Positions 6,221 to 8,132 of a DNA stretch of 8,132 nt are shown here, one piece after another; position 1 is the stretch's first letter, and the number at the start of each line of letters is the position of its first letter. Both the position numbers and the translations under genes were made by a program. This DNA comes from an uncultured Dehalococcoidia bacterium (GTDB lineage: Bacteria; Chloroflexota; Dehalococcoidia; Dehalococcoidales; UBA3254). The notes under the pieces are model-generated. The model did no database searches, was not told the origin of the DNA, and saw only the letters and a program-made list of their open reading frames with translations. Where the stretch lies: NCBI GenBank assembly GCA_903890885.1, contig CAITCX010000222.1, positions 1 to 8,132 on the forward strand, read 5' to 3'.

Positions 6221-6234
6221 AAAGGAGATATATG
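6221..6234 (+). promoter_or_regulatory. Strong ribosome binding site of nfnB
   Basis: AAAGGAG (6221-6227) lies 4 nt before ATG 6232, within a 25-bp gap after the nfnA stop. It supports separate but coupled translation of the two subunits. Confidence 0.7.
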
Positions 6235-7629
6235 GCTAAGATAGATCTGAACCGCTTAGAAATGCCCAGGCAGGACCCCAAAGTAAGGGCCAAGAACTAC
6301 GATGAGGTCGCTTTGGGTTTTGATTTGAAAGAAGCTACACAGGAAGCCAGTCGTTGTATTCAGTGTAAAAAGCGTAATTGTACTTTAGGTTGTCCAGTGG
6401 GAGTAGATATACCGGAGTTTATATTGGCCCTGCGCGAAAACAATTTGCCTGAGGCTGTTAAAGCTCTTAAAAATAAAAATAGTTTACCGGGTATTTGCGG
6501 TCGAGTTTGTCCCCAGGAGTCGCAATGCGAATCCGCCTGTACTCTAAACAAGCAAGGCGCAGCCGTCGGCATCGGCCGCTTGGAAAGATACGTGGCTGAC
6601 TGGGAGAGAGAAAACAAAGATAAGCTGGCTACTAAAATAACCTTGCCGCCTCCGACCGGCAAAAAGGTGGCCATAGTGGGCACCGGCCCCGCTGGCCTAA
6701 CCGCCGCGGCTGATTTAGCCAGGTTAGGTCACAAAGTTGTCATGTTCGAGGCTTTACATACAGCGGGTGGAGTATTGATGTACGGCATTCCTGAGTTCAG
6801 GTTGCCAAAAGCTATTGTCCAGAATGAGGTCAACTATGTAAAGTCATTGGGTGTGGAGATCAGGCTGGATTCGGTGATTGGTAAACTTGAGACTGTAGAT
6901 GAATTATTGAGTAATGGTTATGATGCTGTTTTTCTGGGCACCGGAGCTGGACTGCCGATGTTTATGAATATTCCCGGTGAAAATTTGAATGGTATTTATT
7001 CTGCCAATGAGTTTTTGACCCGGGTAAATCTAATGAAAGCCTATAAATTCCCCGAATATGACACACCTGTGAAGATAGGCAAAAACGTAGCCGTAATCGG
7101 CGGCGGCAATGTCGCGATGGATTCCGCCAGATGCGCTCTGCGGCTGGGAGCAGAAAAGGTCTACATAGTTTACCGCCGTTCTAAGGATGAATTGCCTGCC
7201 CGCCGGGAAGAAGCTGAGAACGCGGAAGAGGAAGGTATTATCTTTAAGTACCTGACTAATCCCAAGAGTTTTATCGGCACTGAGCAAGGCAATGTTAAGG
7301 CTATGGAATGCTATGAGATGATATTGGGTGAACCCGATGCGAGCGGACGAAGGAGACCTAGCGTTAAGCCGGGCAGTGAGTTCGTGATGGATGTAGATGT
7401 AGTCATAGTCGCCTTAGGCACGACGCCCAATCCGCTTATAGCGGCTACGACACGGGGATTAGAAACTACCAAACAAGGTACTGTGGTAACCGATGAAGCC
7501 ACCGGCAAAACTCAGAAGAAACTGGTCTGGGCAGGTGGTGATATTGTTACCGGCTCTGCTACGGTAATCAGTGCCATGGGAGCCGGCAAACGAGCCGCTG
7601 CTGACATAAACCAAAGTCTAAAAAGCTAA
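6232..7629 (+). CDS. nfnB: NfnB: large subunit of NADH-dependent reduced ferredoxin:NADP+ oxidoreductase, 465 aa
   Basis: Large subunit of NfnAB. In characterised enzymes it carries the bifurcating FAD, the NADPH site and two [4Fe-4S] clusters leading to ferredoxin. The N-terminal domain (1-135) has the double-cluster cysteines C42, C45, C50, C54 and C89, C93, C99, C103, in the CIQC...C...CP and CGRVCP...CESAC arrangement also found in GltD. The first Rossmann motif, GTGPAGLTAAADLARLG (150-166), binds FAD. The second, GGGNVAMDSARCALRLGA (290-307), binds NADP(H). The GD-containing FAD motif is AGGDIVTGSATVISAMGAG (434-452). The length matches NfnB and GltA-like proteins. The large glutamate synthase subunit is absent and nfnA lies directly upstream, which argues against GltD and for NfnB. 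The gene ends at a strong terminator 25 bp downstream. The function is confidently assigned by family, while true bifurcating activity is inferred. Confidence 0.9.
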   Translation: MAKIDLNRLEMPRQDPKVRAKNYDEVALGFDLKEATQEASRCIQCKKRNCTLGCPVGVDIPEFILALRENNLPEAVKALKNKNSLPGICGRVCPQESQCESACTLNKQGAAVGIGRLERYVADWERENKDKLATKITLPPPTGKKVAIVGTGPAGLTAAADLARLGHKVVMFEALHTAGGVLMYGIPEFRLPKAIVQNEVNYVKSLGVEIRLDSVIGKLETVDELLSNGYDAVFLGTGAGLPMFMNIPGENLNGIYSANEFLTRVNLMKAYKFPEYDTPVKIGKNVAVIGGGNVAMDSARCALRLGAEKVYIVYRRSKDELPARREEAENAEEEGIIFKYLTNPKSFIGTEQGNVKAMECYEMILGEPDASGRRRPSVKPGSEFVMDVDVVIVALGTTPNPLIAATTRGLETTKQGTVVTDEATGKTQKKLVWAGGDIVTGSATVISAMGAGKRAAADINQSLKS

Positions 7630-7653
7630 AACCAATTAAATCTATTTGTAATT

Positions 7654-7686
7654 AATAAGAGTCTTCATTTTGAAGACTCTTATTTT
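7654..7686 (+). terminator. Intrinsic terminator of the nfnAB operon
   Basis: A 14-bp perfect stem (arms 7654-7667 and 7671-7684) with a 3-nt TTT loop is followed by TTTTAT. It lies 25 bp after the nfnB stop. The A/T-rich left flank means it could also stop the convergent kinase transcript from the right. Confidence 0.92.
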
Positions 7687-7856
7687 ATATTGGTTTTTAT
7701 GGCTCTCCCCCCTGAACCGGAGTTGGCTCCCTCGCATGGACGATTTTAGATCATAATTAGAAAGTGTTCTTAGGCGGTTAAATACGCTTAATTTCTTGAC
7801 CATCGGGGTAAGTTGGGCACCTCTGGTAACGCAAAATATCCAGCTGGTAACAAATA
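7687..7856. other. Short intergenic spacer with an 8-bp direct repeat
   Basis: No gene is seen. CTGGTAAC occurs twice, at 7823-7830 and 7844-7851, 21 bp apart and just past the kinase stop. The repeat is short enough to be chance. Confidence 0.3.
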
Positions 7857-8132
7857 CTATTTTAAGGGTATCGTGAAGCTAAAAGTGCTGCCTTTGCCCA
7901 ATTCACTGGTTACCCATATCTTGCCGCCGTGGGCCTCTATTATTTGTTTGACTACCGTGAGGCCCAGGCCCAAACCTTGAATTTTATTCTGTTCCCGTCC
8001 TACCCGCTGATACGGCTGGAAAAGAACAGCCTGGTCTTCAGGGGATATCCCTAAGCCTTCATCTTTGACGGTTATTAATATTTCATTCTCACTCTGACGC
8101 GCAGTCAACAGGATGCGGCTGCCTTCAGGGCT
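7857..8132 (-). CDS. Histidine kinase, C-terminal ATPase part only (gene runs off the window)
   Basis: The last 91 codons of a sensor histidine kinase; the frame stays open to the window edge and the gene begins outside. The visible part lies within HATPase_c. It starts SPEGSRILLTA, the strand just after the N box. The G1 box is DEGLGISPED, the region between the G boxes reads LFQPYQRV, and the G2 box is GLGLGLTVVKQIIEAHGG. The usual C-terminal GSTFSFTIPL strand then ends the protein. The key ATP-lid residues look intact, so this is likely an active kinase autophosphorylating a His outside the window. The input domain and partner regulator cannot be seen. It is convergent with nfnAB across the terminator at 7654-7686. 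A TTG at 8108 is internal and is not a start. Confidence 0.92.
   Translation of the reverse strand, partial: SPEGSRILLTARQSENEILITVKDEGLGISPEDQAVLFQPYQRVGREQNKIQGLGLGLTVVKQIIEAHGGKIWVTSELGKGSTFSFTIPLK

Noticed and set aside
6232..7629. Glutamate synthase small subunit (GltD) for the large nfn gene
   Set aside because: No GltB-like gene is adjacent and an NfnA partner lies directly upstream, so NfnB fits better.
7823..7851. CTGGTAAC direct repeat as an attachment site or CRISPR fragment
   Set aside because: Only two 8-bp copies, with no integrase, no spacer pattern and no flanking tRNA.

Overview
The window looks like a stretch of chromosome from an anaerobic bacterium of moderate to low GC content (about 40-45% by eye). 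The clearest anchor is a complete nfnA-nfnB pair, the NADH-dependent reduced ferredoxin:NADP+ oxidoreductase common in clostridia, Thermotogae and other strict anaerobes. Small Cys-rich proteins with an H-x-W...CxxC layout and repeated PAS modules recall anaerobic Chloroflexota or Peptococcaceae-like Firmicutes. That taxonomic guess is inference only. There are no phage, transposon, CRISPR, rRNA or tRNA signals.

Layout. Positions 1-1045 are gene-poor. They hold what looks like a frameshifted zinc-ribbon minigene (96-237), a near-perfect 22-bp palindrome (331-352), a 63-codon Cys-rich gene with a strong Shine-Dalgarno (443-634), and about 400 bp with no supportable gene. Next comes a monocistronic radical SAM gene with a B12-domain-like N-terminus and a TTG start (1046-2593), then a 97-residue charged helical repeat protein (2660-2953). 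Convergent to these, with only 8 bp between stops, is a 596-residue minus-strand protein (2962-4752). It joins a YkgJ-type Cys cluster to three PAS domains and has no output domain. Positions 4753-5369 are a roughly 600-bp regulatory stretch with several dyads and one possible gene remnant. The nfnAB operon (5370-7629) ends at a strong intrinsic terminator (7654-7686). The 3' edge of a histidine kinase gene enters from the right on the minus strand (7857-8132).

How the genes may work together. NfnAB balances NADH, NADPH and ferredoxin in the cytoplasm. The YkgJ-PAS protein has the parts of a metal or redox sensor and, lacking an effector, presumably acts through a partner protein. The radical SAM enzyme has no substrate gene beside it. 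Nothing ties all the genes into one pathway. The most unusual items are the YkgJ-PAS fusion with an exact 124-residue PAS duplication, the small repeat protein beside it, and the small Cys-rich genes at the left end.
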